A DNA stretch of 64,000 nt from an uncultured Bacteroidales bacterium (GTDB lineage: Bacteria; Bacteroidota; Bacteroidia; Bacteroidales; Bacteroidaceae): the NCBI GenBank assembly GCA_902801485.1, contig CADCIP010000011.1:1-64000 (forward strand), read 5' to 3'. Numbering within the stretch: position 1 is the first letter of the stretch; the number at the start of each line of letters is the position of its first letter. Shown one piece after another: positions 42,128-49,178 of this stretch. Position numbers and translations under genes: made by a program. Below the pieces are notes generated by a model. It saw nothing but the letters and a program-made list of their open reading frames with translations. It was not told where the DNA came from and made no database searches.

Positions 42128-44704
42128 CTACTCGGCTTCTATTCTAATCATATCTTGGTACCAATCCATAATCCTTTTAAACTTCTCTGCTGAACTAGAA
42201 GGTACAAGTACCTGTTCTAAAGAAAAGCACCAACCAAAGGCGCAATCGCCAATAGATTCTATGGTGTTAGGCAGATTAATGGTCTTTAAGTTTGATGCAA
42301 AGAAAGCATATTCACCGATTTCTTTTATCCCGTTTGGCACAGAGAATGAATCGCCTTTGCCCCAATATGATATTAACTTAGTGTTGTTCTCATAAAGAGC
42401 ATCATTGTCTATAACGAACTTAGATGAATAACTGATAATTTCTAATGCATTACCGTCTGTATCCATTTCTATAAACGGGTTAATACCCATCTTTTGTACA
42501 GATTCTGGTATGATAATCTTTTTAGACTTACATCCATAAAAAGCATGATCATCTATAAATTCGACCTCATCTGGGATGACAAACTCTTCGGTCTTTGCGA
42601 AGCATTGTATTAACCTTTTCTTTCCTTTTGTATATAACGTATTATTATCAACCTCAAAATAGGATGAATAACATTTGATTTCAGACAAATATTTATTAAA
42701 TGGTGAATGCCCTATTGTTTTTATTGATGAAGGAATCACTATTTTATCGAGGTATGAGTAATCATATTCAGATCCTAAATCACAAAATGCATCAGCATCA
42801 ATACTATCTGTCCCTTCTAAAATATGATACTCGTTAATATAGTATGACCACAATCCTTTTATTGTCTTTCTGTCTTCACTATATATTGCGGTATTATTAT
42901 CAAACCAATATTTCCCCAATTCCGAAAATTCTTTTTGTGCCTCCTTGTTTCCTAATTGTGCTGAAATCTTATATAATCTTATAGCTTCATTAAAGTTATA
43001 TTTTATAGAATCTTTATATCGCCAATAAGATTTCCCTATTTTGAAGATTTCTTCTGCAAGAGTATCCATATTAATATAAACGTCATCATCATTCCCGATG
43101 CTAACAAATTTGTCGGTAAATTCGGGGAATCTGCTAGTAAAGTAATTAATCCGGCTTTCCAACACAAATATGTGCTGGATATTAGGACAATCATCAAAAG
43201 CAGTCTCGTCAACATCCGTATTACAACCAGTAACACATACATCAGAAAGATTTTCACATAACATAAATGCTCTTCTCCCTATGTGACTGACATTCATGGG
43301 TACAATGATATATTCTATATCGGATACTGAAAAGGCAAATTCTTCAATTACCTGCAGACAGGTTGGTAACTTTATTCTTTTTGCTCTGCAAAAACTGAGT
43401 GCATATGCTCCAATAATCTTAGTGTTAGGATTTAAATCAAGTACTTCACTTGTTGAATTTGTACTGGAAATAAGTCTGGAATAATCATTTGAATATAAAA
43501 TATTTTTTCCCAGTTTAAACCATTTAGAATCACAATAAATAGCGAGGCCAATACATCCTGCAAAAGGATTTATGCCTATAATCGAAACGGTCGCTGGTAT
43601 TTTTATTCCCCTAAGGAAATGGTTGTCACCTTCATAATTATTAAAAGCTAAATCACATATAACTATTGTACCTTCTTTTATATTATATATACCAATGTTC
43701 GAATATGAGCCAAAGCCAAGAATTCTCTTTCCGTCATCAGAGTACATAGCTCCGTCATCATCACGAAGCTTTTCATCATACTCAAATGGACTAGTTGAAA
43801 GATTGTCTACATTTAACAAATCTGGGTGTTGAATGTGCAAATTTTGGTTATTGCATAATAAAACTAATAGTGCTGTCAAGTTATTTACACCATCAATAGT
43901 ACTTGGAAAAATTTCTTTAAATATAGTGCAATCACCTAAATCCTGATAATCTTCTGCCGAAAATAATAGACAACCATCAGTACAATATTTATCAAACAAA
44001 AGTCTGTTGAGATATATTGCCTCTAAAGAAAGTAATGCAGAAACTAGTGAGAAATCATCAATATGCTCATCAAAATCATCTTCTGTTCTTGCTGGATGAC
44101 GGAAATCAGGACTGCCTAATTCTCTTGCCTTTTGACCCTTCATGGCTGGCACATACATGCCATCATAATCCACCAATACCAGCGTGCCATCTTCACAAAC
44201 TAGAATGTTGTCTGGCTTCAGATCGCCATGAGCAAAAGGTTGTGGAATGAGCCATTGAGCCAATTGGCTGAAACGATAGGCAAGCATTTCGAGGGCATAC
44301 TTGTCATCAAGGTTCTCTCGTAGATATTTATCCAATGTCTTTCCCTCTACCCAGTCCATCAATAATACAGGGAACTCTGTTTCATCGGTCTGCTCAGTAT
44401 CCACAAACAGTTCTTTCTCAAGATATTTTATTAAAAGAATGTATGGACTATCAACAGTCGCTAATTCCTCTGTTATCAGCTTATATGCCTCTGCCCTTCC
44501 TTCCTGTTCCTTTGTAAAGCACTTAACAGCATAAAGTTTATCCGTCTGCTCGTCCTTCATCTTGAATACCACAGCAAAGTTACCACTTGTCATCACAGGC
44601 AGACCATCATCATCCAATACAGGACGAAGATGCTTCAACTGGTCGAAGTTGTCCTCTGCAGCCTTTATGGCCTCAATGTATTCTGATATCAGTGGGTAGC
44701 TCAT
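42128..44704 (-). CDS. Ser/Thr kinase fused to BspA-type leucine-rich repeats
   Basis: From 44704 (MSYPLISEYIEAIK) the protein is 858 residues. An earlier in-frame ATG at 44728 falls inside the -7 box (44726-44733) and is rejected. Residues about 10-275 form a kinase domain with TSGNFAVVFKMKD, AVKCF (catalytic Lys about 61), HGDLKPDNILV (about 159), VDYDGMY and SPDFRHP. The rest is BspA/TpLRR repeats (IKIPATVSIIGINPFAGC; IVPMNVSHIGRRAFMLC; IIPESVQKMGINPF), broken near residue 560-610 by a Sel1-like helical repeat (AIRLYKISAQLGNKEAQKEF). No signal peptide: it is cytoplasmic. LRRs probably read a ligand or partner. It is the first gene of the seven-gene operon. Confidence 0.88.
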   Translation of the reverse strand: MSYPLISEYIEAIKAAEDNFDQLKHLRPVLDDDGLPVMTSGNFAVVFKMKDEQTDKLYAVKCFTKEQEGRAEAYKLITEELATVDSPYILLIKYLEKELFVDTEQTDETEFPVLLMDWVEGKTLDKYLRENLDDKYALEMLAYRFSQLAQWLIPQPFAHGDLKPDNILVCEDGTLVLVDYDGMYVPAMKGQKARELGSPDFRHPARTEDDFDEHIDDFSLVSALLSLEAIYLNRLLFDKYCTDGCLLFSAEDYQDLGDCTIFKEIFPSTIDGVNNLTALLVLLCNNQNLHIQHPDLLNVDNLSTSPFEYDEKLRDDDGAMYSDDGKRILGFGSYSNIGIYNIKEGTIVICDLAFNNYEGDNHFLRGIKIPATVSIIGINPFAGCIGLAIYCDSKWFKLGKNILYSNDYSRLISSTNSTSEVLDLNPNTKIIGAYALSFCRAKRIKLPTCLQVIEEFAFSVSDIEYIIVPMNVSHIGRRAFMLCENLSDVCVTGCNTDVDETAFDDCPNIQHIFVLESRINYFTSRFPEFTDKFVSIGNDDDVYINMDTLAEEIFKIGKSYWRYKDSIKYNFNEAIRLYKISAQLGNKEAQKEFSELGKYWFDNNTAIYSEDRKTIKGLWSYYINEYHILEGTDSIDADAFCDLGSEYDYSYLDKIVIPSSIKTIGHSPFNKYLSEIKCYSSYFEVDNNTLYTKGKKRLIQCFAKTEEFVIPDEVEFIDDHAFYGCKSKKIIIPESVQKMGINPFIEMDTDGNALEIISYSSKFVIDNDALYENNTKLISYWGKGDSFSVPNGIKEIGEYAFFASNLKTINLPNTIESIGDCAFGWCFSLEQVLVPSSSAEKFKRIMDWYQDMIRIEAE

Positions 44705-44725
44705 TGTTTTTAGGTTTTTATGCCA

Positions 44726-44733
44726 CAAAGATA
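44726..44733 (-). promoter_or_regulatory. -7 box of the seven-gene operon
   Basis: Minus strand TATCTTTG, 22 bases before the chosen start codon of the kinase-LRR gene; the -33 position reads TTTT, one mismatch to TTTG at a 19-base spacing. Confidence 0.6.
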
Positions 44734-44779
44734 AAATCTTTTTCAGAAATGAAAAAGGGATTCAATAAAAATTCAATTT

Positions 44780-44794
44780 CCACAAGGCTTGTGG
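44780..44794. promoter_or_regulatory. CCACAAG palindrome, possible operator
   Basis: CCACAAG and CTTGTGG flank one central base, a perfect 15-bp palindrome about 25 bases upstream of the -33 region of the operon promoter. It is placed where a regulator could bind. Confidence 0.4.
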
Positions 44795-44806
44795 AAGTTA
44801 TTGGCA

Positions 44807-44852
44807 TTCTTATTCGCACAAAGAAAAAGGGGGTGTTTTCTTAAGAAAAACG
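44807..44852 (-). repeat. Shared promoter-region element, copy 2
   Basis: Matches 31650-31694 (TTCTTATTCGCACAAAG..., then a palindrome TTTTC-TTAA-GAAAA at 44836-44849). Here the -33 TTTG (44819-44822) is kept, but the -7 sequence at 19 bases reads AACTTCCA, so the active start is probably at 44726-44733. Confidence 0.65.
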
Positions 44853-44917
44853 CAGAATTATTTAGTTGACAGGTGGAAGTTGAGAGTTTTCCGTTTCGAC
44901 TCGATGATGATCATGGG

Positions 44918-45961
44918 TTACTTTTTCTTTCCACCTTCGTTTAAGAACTTGCAAAATTCCACCAAACTTTGCTGAATCACACCACCAACCTGAAGTTGCT
45001 CCTTATATTGCGCCACCATTGTTGGCGACATGCTACGATTCAACGCATAACGTACTACTTCCATATCAGCATCTTTGCAAAGAAGAATACCTATGCTTGG
45101 ATTCTCGTTCGAGCGACGTTCTTCTTGATCAAGAGCCTCTAAATAGAACTCGAGCTGGCCCAAGTCCTTAGGATGAAAATCTGTTGTCTTCAACTCAATA
45201 GCAACCATACATTGCAGCAGTCGATGATAAAAAAGCAAATCTACCTTGAAAGTCTTACTACCCACTGTTACACGATGCTCGTCATCAATAAACAGAAAGT
45301 CTTTTCCCATTTCCAGAATAAAATCTTTCATGTGAGTAATAATCTCTTTTCTCAGTTTAGACTCCTTATATCGCAAAGGTAATCCTAACATATCTAAATA
45401 TACTTTCTCCTTAAAGAGTATTGGAGAATTCGGATATGTCCTCGCCATCGTATTAGACTGGACATTCTTTCCACTAAGCAGAGAACTCATAGCATCCGTC
45501 TTAATGGCACGAACCAGTTCTTTATTCTCCAATCGTTCCCTTCCAGCATATAGTATATAAAACAAACGTTCTGCATCTGTCTTACACCTGTTTAGAACGA
45601 TCTGGTGGTTCGTCCATCCTGTACAAAACAGTACATTTGGAATTTGTGCCATTTCGAATGGCACAATTACAGAATCATCCATTTGTGCCGTTTCGAATGG
45701 CACAACATGTTTATAGGCTTTCATATCCGTTTCTGCCAGTAAAGAAGCGAAGGATGTTGTAGAATATGTATCATATAGTTGGACCATCTTGTAGATAGTT
45801 CGATAACTCCATCCTCGAACAGCAGGATCTTGGGTATGGATGTACTCAGCCAATTGCCTCACCACGCCATCACCCCAAGCGGACGATTTCAGCTTGTTAG
45901 AAACATATCCACCCACTTTCCATACCATTGCCATTGATTCGTTATTCACTACACGAACCAC
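44918..45961 (-). CDS. DUF1016/YhcG-like nuclease, 5' end uncertain
   Basis: At least 347 residues. The N-terminal part matches the DUF1016 helical domain (WKVGGYVSNKL; GWSYRTIYKMVQLYD; TGWTNHQIVL), and the C-terminal part is a PD-(D/E)XK nuclease domain (KTFKVDLLFYHRLLQCMVAIELKTTDF, Asp then Glu-x-Lys). The GTG at 45961 is the first possible start, but family-like sequence (AVYSIIAAHRER) continues in frame to 46018, then a stop; no ATG serves it. The gene may be 5'-truncated. It also contains a 13-residue duplication at 45642-45705. YhcG-type proteins occur with restriction and other defence genes. It has no clear promoter and is 213 bases upstream of the kinase operon. Confidence 0.75.
   Translation of the reverse strand: MVRVVNNESMAMVWKVGGYVSNKLKSSAWGDGVVRQLAEYIHTQDPAVRGWSYRTIYKMVQLYDTYSTTSFASLLAETDMKAYKHVVPFETAQMDDSVIVPFEMAQIPNVLFCTGWTNHQIVLNRCKTDAERLFYILYAGRERLENKELVRAIKTDAMSSLLSGKNVQSNTMARTYPNSPILFKEKVYLDMLGLPLRYKESKLRKEIITHMKDFILEMGKDFLFIDDEHRVTVGSKTFKVDLLFYHRLLQCMVAIELKTTDFHPKDLGQLEFYLEALDQEERRSNENPSIGILLCKDADMEVVRYALNRSMSPTMVAQYKEQLQVGGVIQQSLVEFCKFLNEGGKKK
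45642..45705. repeat. In-frame palindromic duplication inside the YhcG-like gene
   Basis: A 25-base unit (45642-45666) recurs at 45681-45705 with one difference, 39 bases (13 codons) apart. Each unit is itself a near-palindrome with TTGTGCC / GGCACAA arms. In the protein it gives VPFETAQ...VPFEMAQ. Confidence 0.85.
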
Positions 45962-46117
45962 CCTTTCTCGATGGGCAGCTATAATACTATAAACAGCCCG
46001 CAGTACCAGTTGTAGGGATTAATGAATGAAGTTTACTATCAGCTATATGTCATAAGCATATTAACTTCCCATATTACAAAAAACATCTCTGAAGCTCGAT
46101 GGTTATCGGGATTATTG

Positions 46118-46149
46118 GACGGGAGGTTGGATGGTTTTAACCTCCCGTC
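46118..46149. other. 11-bp perfect hairpin without T-tract
   Basis: GACGGGAGGTT (46118-46128) and AACCTCCCGTC (46139-46149) form a perfect stem with a 10-base loop. Neither strand has the following T-run of a terminator, so it may act as an RNA stabiliser, a protein site or a mobile-element end. Confidence 0.6.
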
Positions 46150-46473
46150 TGTTCAAGGAAGATGGTTGTCGGCCTTAGACGTGATTTTTGTAATTTGAAG
46201 GTTTTTGTAAATTTCTCTGCTCTGAAACACGAAATATGTAAATATATTTCCTAAATGTCCCTGTTTAATGGGTTAAGAGGAATATTTGTAACCCTTAAGG
46301 GCCACAAAATTTTCTATTAATAACAACATGCATTTCTCTATAATAGTGGTTGTTTGGACTAAATGAAGGTGCTTTAATATGTAAAGATTAATTGTGTATT
46401 GAAAATATTTGACATTCCAAAAGAGCGAAAACGTCCTTTGGATTCCTTGTTAACCAAGAAAAATTTACTGCCT

Positions 46474-46514
46474 CGTGTGGCGGCAAAAATTTCTACGTGC
46501 GACGGCAAGTTTTT
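46474..46514 (+). repeat. Direct repeat CGTGYGRCGGCAA
   Basis: Two imperfect copies (46474-46492, 46496-46514), each ending in a run of A or T, lie about 95 bases before the first serine acetyltransferase promoter. Confidence 0.6.
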
Positions 46515-46587
46515 TCTAACATGGCATGTGAATGAGGGAAAGAGAGGCAATGGGAAAAATATTTACTTAAATAAAATGGTTTTTTTG

Positions 46588-46618
46588 TTTGGCTTCTGCT
46601 CGCTTATTCGTAACTTTG
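46588..46618 (+). promoter_or_regulatory. First of two tandem promoters of the serine acetyltransferase gene
   Basis: TTTG (46588-46591), exactly 19 bases, TAACTTTG (46611-46618). The spacer GGCTTCTGCTCGCTTATTCG-type text matches the other members of the dispersed promoter repeat. Confidence 0.75.
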
Positions 46619-46669
46619 AGGCTATCGCCTCGAAATTACTTCATCTCGGCATAAAAAAAGAAGAATTCT

Positions 46670-46700
46670 TTTGTTCTGCTCTCGATTTTTCGTAATTTTG
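46670..46700 (+). promoter_or_regulatory. Second tandem promoter of the serine acetyltransferase gene
   Basis: TTTG (46670-46673), exactly 19 bases, TAATTTTG (46693-46700), 31 bases before the start codon. The upstream GAGGCTATCGCCTCGAAATT...CTCGGCATAAAAA text aligns with 1532-1565. Confidence 0.75.
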
Positions 46701-46730
46701 CCCCCACTTATTGATACATTATATATTTTT

Positions 46731-47684
46731 ATGAGTGCTACAACACTGAATAATCTGATGGAACAGACTGTGGCCGAGTTGTCTGAAAGCAGCTCGTTAC
46801 GTGGTTTGTTCCATAAGCACAACGATGGTGAGCCCTTACCTTCAGGAGCCGTTTTATCGGAAATCGTTGATTTGTGCCGCGCCATCATTTTCCCTGGTTT
46901 TTACGGTAATTCTACGTTGAACAGCCAGACGCTCCGCTACCACATTGGCATGAATGTGGAACGCCTATATACCTTGCTGTGGCAACAGATTCAGGCAGGA
47001 CTTTGTTTCTGTAGGAAAGACGATGATTGCAATGATGAACTGTCAACGGTCAACTCTCAACTGTCAACTTCCAAAGCTCAGGAGATGGCCGAATGTTTCA
47101 TAGCCAAACTGCCCCAGTTGAGGAGCATTCTGGCTACCGATGTGGAGGCTGCCTATAATGGCGACCCTGCAGCAGAATCATACGGCGAGATTATCAGTTG
47201 CTATCCTGTTATCAAGGCTATCACCAACTATCGTATTGCTCACGAACTGCTCGTCTTGGGTGTGCCCCTCATCCCCAGAATCATTACTGAGATGGCGCAT
47301 AGCGAGACGGGAATAGATATTCATCCAGCTGCCACCATTGGCTCGCACTTTACCATCGACCATGGAACGGGTGTAGTAATTGGGGCAACCTGTATCATCG
47401 GCAACAACGTGAAGCTGTATCAGGGCGTAACGCTGGGTGCCAAGAGCTTCCCATTGGACGAGAAGGGTAATCCCATAAAGGGTGTTCCCCGTCACCCGAT
47501 CCTGGAGGACGATGTTATCGTATATAGTAACGCTACAATATTGGGTCGTATTACACTGGCCAGAGGAACTGTGGTAGGCGGTAACCTGTGGGTTACGGAG
47601 AGTACGCAGCCGGGCGAACAACTGGTTCAGGCCAAGAAGCGTAAGAGTCACGTGGTAAGACCCGAGGATTGGGGAGGACTGTGA
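46731..47684 (+). CDS. epsC: Serine O-acetyltransferase
   Basis: From ATG 46731 (MSATTLNNLMEQTVAELSES) the protein is 317 residues; a longer in-frame start would overlap the promoter at 46670-46700. The N-terminal helical domain is followed by a left-handed beta-helix of hexapeptide repeats (about residues 195-300): DIHPAATIGSHFTIDHGTGVVIG, LYQGVTLGAKSF, ILEDDVIVYSNATIL. It makes O-acetylserine for cysteine synthesis. A Ser/Thr/Asn/Gln-rich stretch (about residues 103-117) is encoded by 7-bp repeats. The two tandem promoters suggest strong or layered expression. It is the EpsC-type rather than the shorter CysE. Confidence 0.9.
   Translation: MSATTLNNLMEQTVAELSESSSLRGLFHKHNDGEPLPSGAVLSEIVDLCRAIIFPGFYGNSTLNSQTLRYHIGMNVERLYTLLWQQIQAGLCFCRKDDDCNDELSTVNSQLSTSKAQEMAECFIAKLPQLRSILATDVEAAYNGDPAAESYGEIISCYPVIKAITNYRIAHELLVLGVPLIPRIITEMAHSETGIDIHPAATIGSHFTIDHGTGVVIGATCIIGNNVKLYQGVTLGAKSFPLDEKGNPIKGVPRHPILEDDVIVYSNATILGRITLARGTVVGGNLWVTESTQPGEQLVQAKKRKSHVVRPEDWGGL
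47039..47073. repeat. Heptamer array inside the serine acetyltransferase gene
   Basis: Five 7-bp units (ACTGTCA, ACGGTCA, ACTCTCA, ACTGTCA, ACTTCCA) run in the coding frame, encoding LSTVNSQLSTS. On the other strand they read NNGTTGA units like those in the intergenic arrays. Confidence 0.85.
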
Positions 47685-47687
47685 GAG

Positions 47688-47720
47688 AGTTGATAGTTTA
47701 GAGTTGATAGTTTAGAGTTA
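47688..47720. repeat. AGTTGATAGTTTAG repeat before the methyltransferase gene
   Basis: Two 14-base copies (each two heptamers) plus AGTTA, starting four bases after the epsC stop. They match units at 21957-22048. Confidence 0.9.
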
Positions 47721-47738
47721 AAACAATAAATTAATTTC

Positions 47739-49178
47739 ATGGAGTTTGAAATGATTGCAAAGACCTTTCAGGGTCTTGAAGAGGTGTTGGCAAAGGAACT
47801 TACTGACCTGGGTGCCGACAATATACAGATAGGCAGACGTATGGTAAGCTTTACCGGCGACAAGGAAATGATGTACCGTGCCAACTTCCAGTTGCGAACT
47901 GCCATAAAGATACTGAAACCCATCAAACACTTCCGCGCTACCAGCGCCGACGAGGTGTATGATGCCATCAAGGAGATTGACTGGACCGAATACCTGAGCA
48001 ACGAGACAACGTTTGCCGTTGACAGCGTGGTATTCAGCAATGAGTTCCGACACAGCAAGTTTGTGGCTTACAAGGTGAAGGATGCCATTGTGGACCAGTT
48101 CCGCGAGAAGACAGGCAACCGACCCAACATCCGTATCAACAACCCCGACCTGCAGCTGCACATCCATGTGGCTGAATACGACTGCACCCTTTCGCTGGAC
48201 AGTTCTGGCGAGAGCCTGCATCGCAGAGGCTATCGTCAGGAGAGTGTAGAGGCTCCCCTGAACGAGGTGCTGGCAGCCGGTATCATCATGCTGACGGGTT
48301 GGCATGGGCAGTGCGACCTTATCGACCCTATGTGCGGAAGCGGTACCATCGCCATCGAGGCTGCGCTGATAGCCAGAGGCATCGCACCAGGTGTGTACAG
48401 AAAGGAATATGCCTTTGAGAAATGGTCTGACTTCGACCAGGAACTTTTCGATAAGGTTTATGAGGACGACAGTCAGGAGCATCCCTTCGAGCATCATATC
48501 TACGGCTATGACATCAGTCGTCCTGCCGTAGCCATTGCCACTACCAACGTGAAGGCTGCCGGTCTGAGCAAGGAAATTACCGTTCAGCAGCAGGATTTCG
48601 CTAACTTCACCCAGCCGAAGGAGAAGAGTATCATCATTACGAATCCGCCCTATGGAGAACGTATCTCTGCTCCCGACCTGTTGGGGCTTTACAAGATGAT
48701 TGGTGAGAGACTAAAGCATCAGTTCATAGACAACGAGGCTTGGGTGCTGAGCTACCGGGAGGAATGTTTCGACCAGATTGGCCTGAAACCCTCGCTGCGC
48801 ACACCGCTGTACAACGGAAGTCTGGAATGCGAGTTGCGCAAGTATCAGATATTCAGCGGCAAGTTCAACGACATGCGTGCTGAGGGTGGCGACATAAAGA
48901 CCGCCAAGGAACGCCGCATGATGGCTGACCACAAACGCTTCAAGCAGCACCGTGAGTTCAAGGACAAACTGGAGGAAAATCCCAAGGAGAGAATGCGCAA
49001 GCCCAAAAGGGACGATTGGGAAGACAGACGCGACTTTAAGAAAGGCAAGGGCGACCGCAAGGACTTCCGCAAGGAAGGCGGGAAGAGCTTTGACCGTGGA
49101 CCCAAGAAATCTTTCGATCGCAACAAGGGCGGCAACAAGAAGTTCGGCAAAAGATATTTTGATAACGATGAAGATTAA
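47739..49178 (+). CDS. THUMP-domain RNA methyltransferase (RlmL-like)
   Basis: A 479-residue class I SAM-dependent methyltransferase. Residues about 40-150 are a THUMP RNA-binding domain. The methyltransferase domain (about 160-380) contains LIDPMCGSGTIAIEAALIA for SAM and the catalytic motif IITNPPYGER, as in RlmL/RlmK enzymes that make m2G in 23S rRNA. A highly charged Lys/Arg/Asp tail (residues 400-479, FKKGKGDRKDFRKEGGK) is likely an RNA-binding extension. The gene overlaps the next one by 11 bases. Confidence 0.88.
   Translation: MEFEMIAKTFQGLEEVLAKELTDLGADNIQIGRRMVSFTGDKEMMYRANFQLRTAIKILKPIKHFRATSADEVYDAIKEIDWTEYLSNETTFAVDSVVFSNEFRHSKFVAYKVKDAIVDQFREKTGNRPNIRINNPDLQLHIHVAEYDCTLSLDSSGESLHRRGYRQESVEAPLNEVLAAGIIMLTGWHGQCDLIDPMCGSGTIAIEAALIARGIAPGVYRKEYAFEKWSDFDQELFDKVYEDDSQEHPFEHHIYGYDISRPAVAIATTNVKAAGLSKEITVQQQDFANFTQPKEKSIIITNPPYGERISAPDLLGLYKMIGERLKHQFIDNEAWVLSYREECFDQIGLKPSLRTPLYNGSLECELRKYQIFSGKFNDMRAEGGDIKTAKERRMMADHKRFKQHREFKDKLEENPKERMRKPKRDDWEDRRDFKKGKGDRKDFRKEGGKSFDRGPKKSFDRNKGGNKKFGKRYFDNDED

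Larger units (their letters stand above)
45962..46587. other. Long A+T-rich intergenic stretch
   Basis: No gene is supported beyond the 57 bases of DUF1016 homology at its left end. The stretch contains a strong hairpin (46118-46149) and a pair of CGTGYGRCGGCAA repeats (46474-46514). It marks the right border of the island. Confidence 0.6.

Noticed and set aside
44705-44728. Earlier ATG for the kinase-LRR gene
   Set aside because: It overlaps the TATCTTTG -7 box, so it would lie upstream of the likely transcript start.
46118-46149. Integron attC or factor-independent terminator
   Set aside because: No attC core sites and no T-run on either strand.
46619-46730. Longer start for serine acetyltransferase
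   Set aside because: The extension overlaps the second promoter and encodes a hydrophobic run unlike the family.
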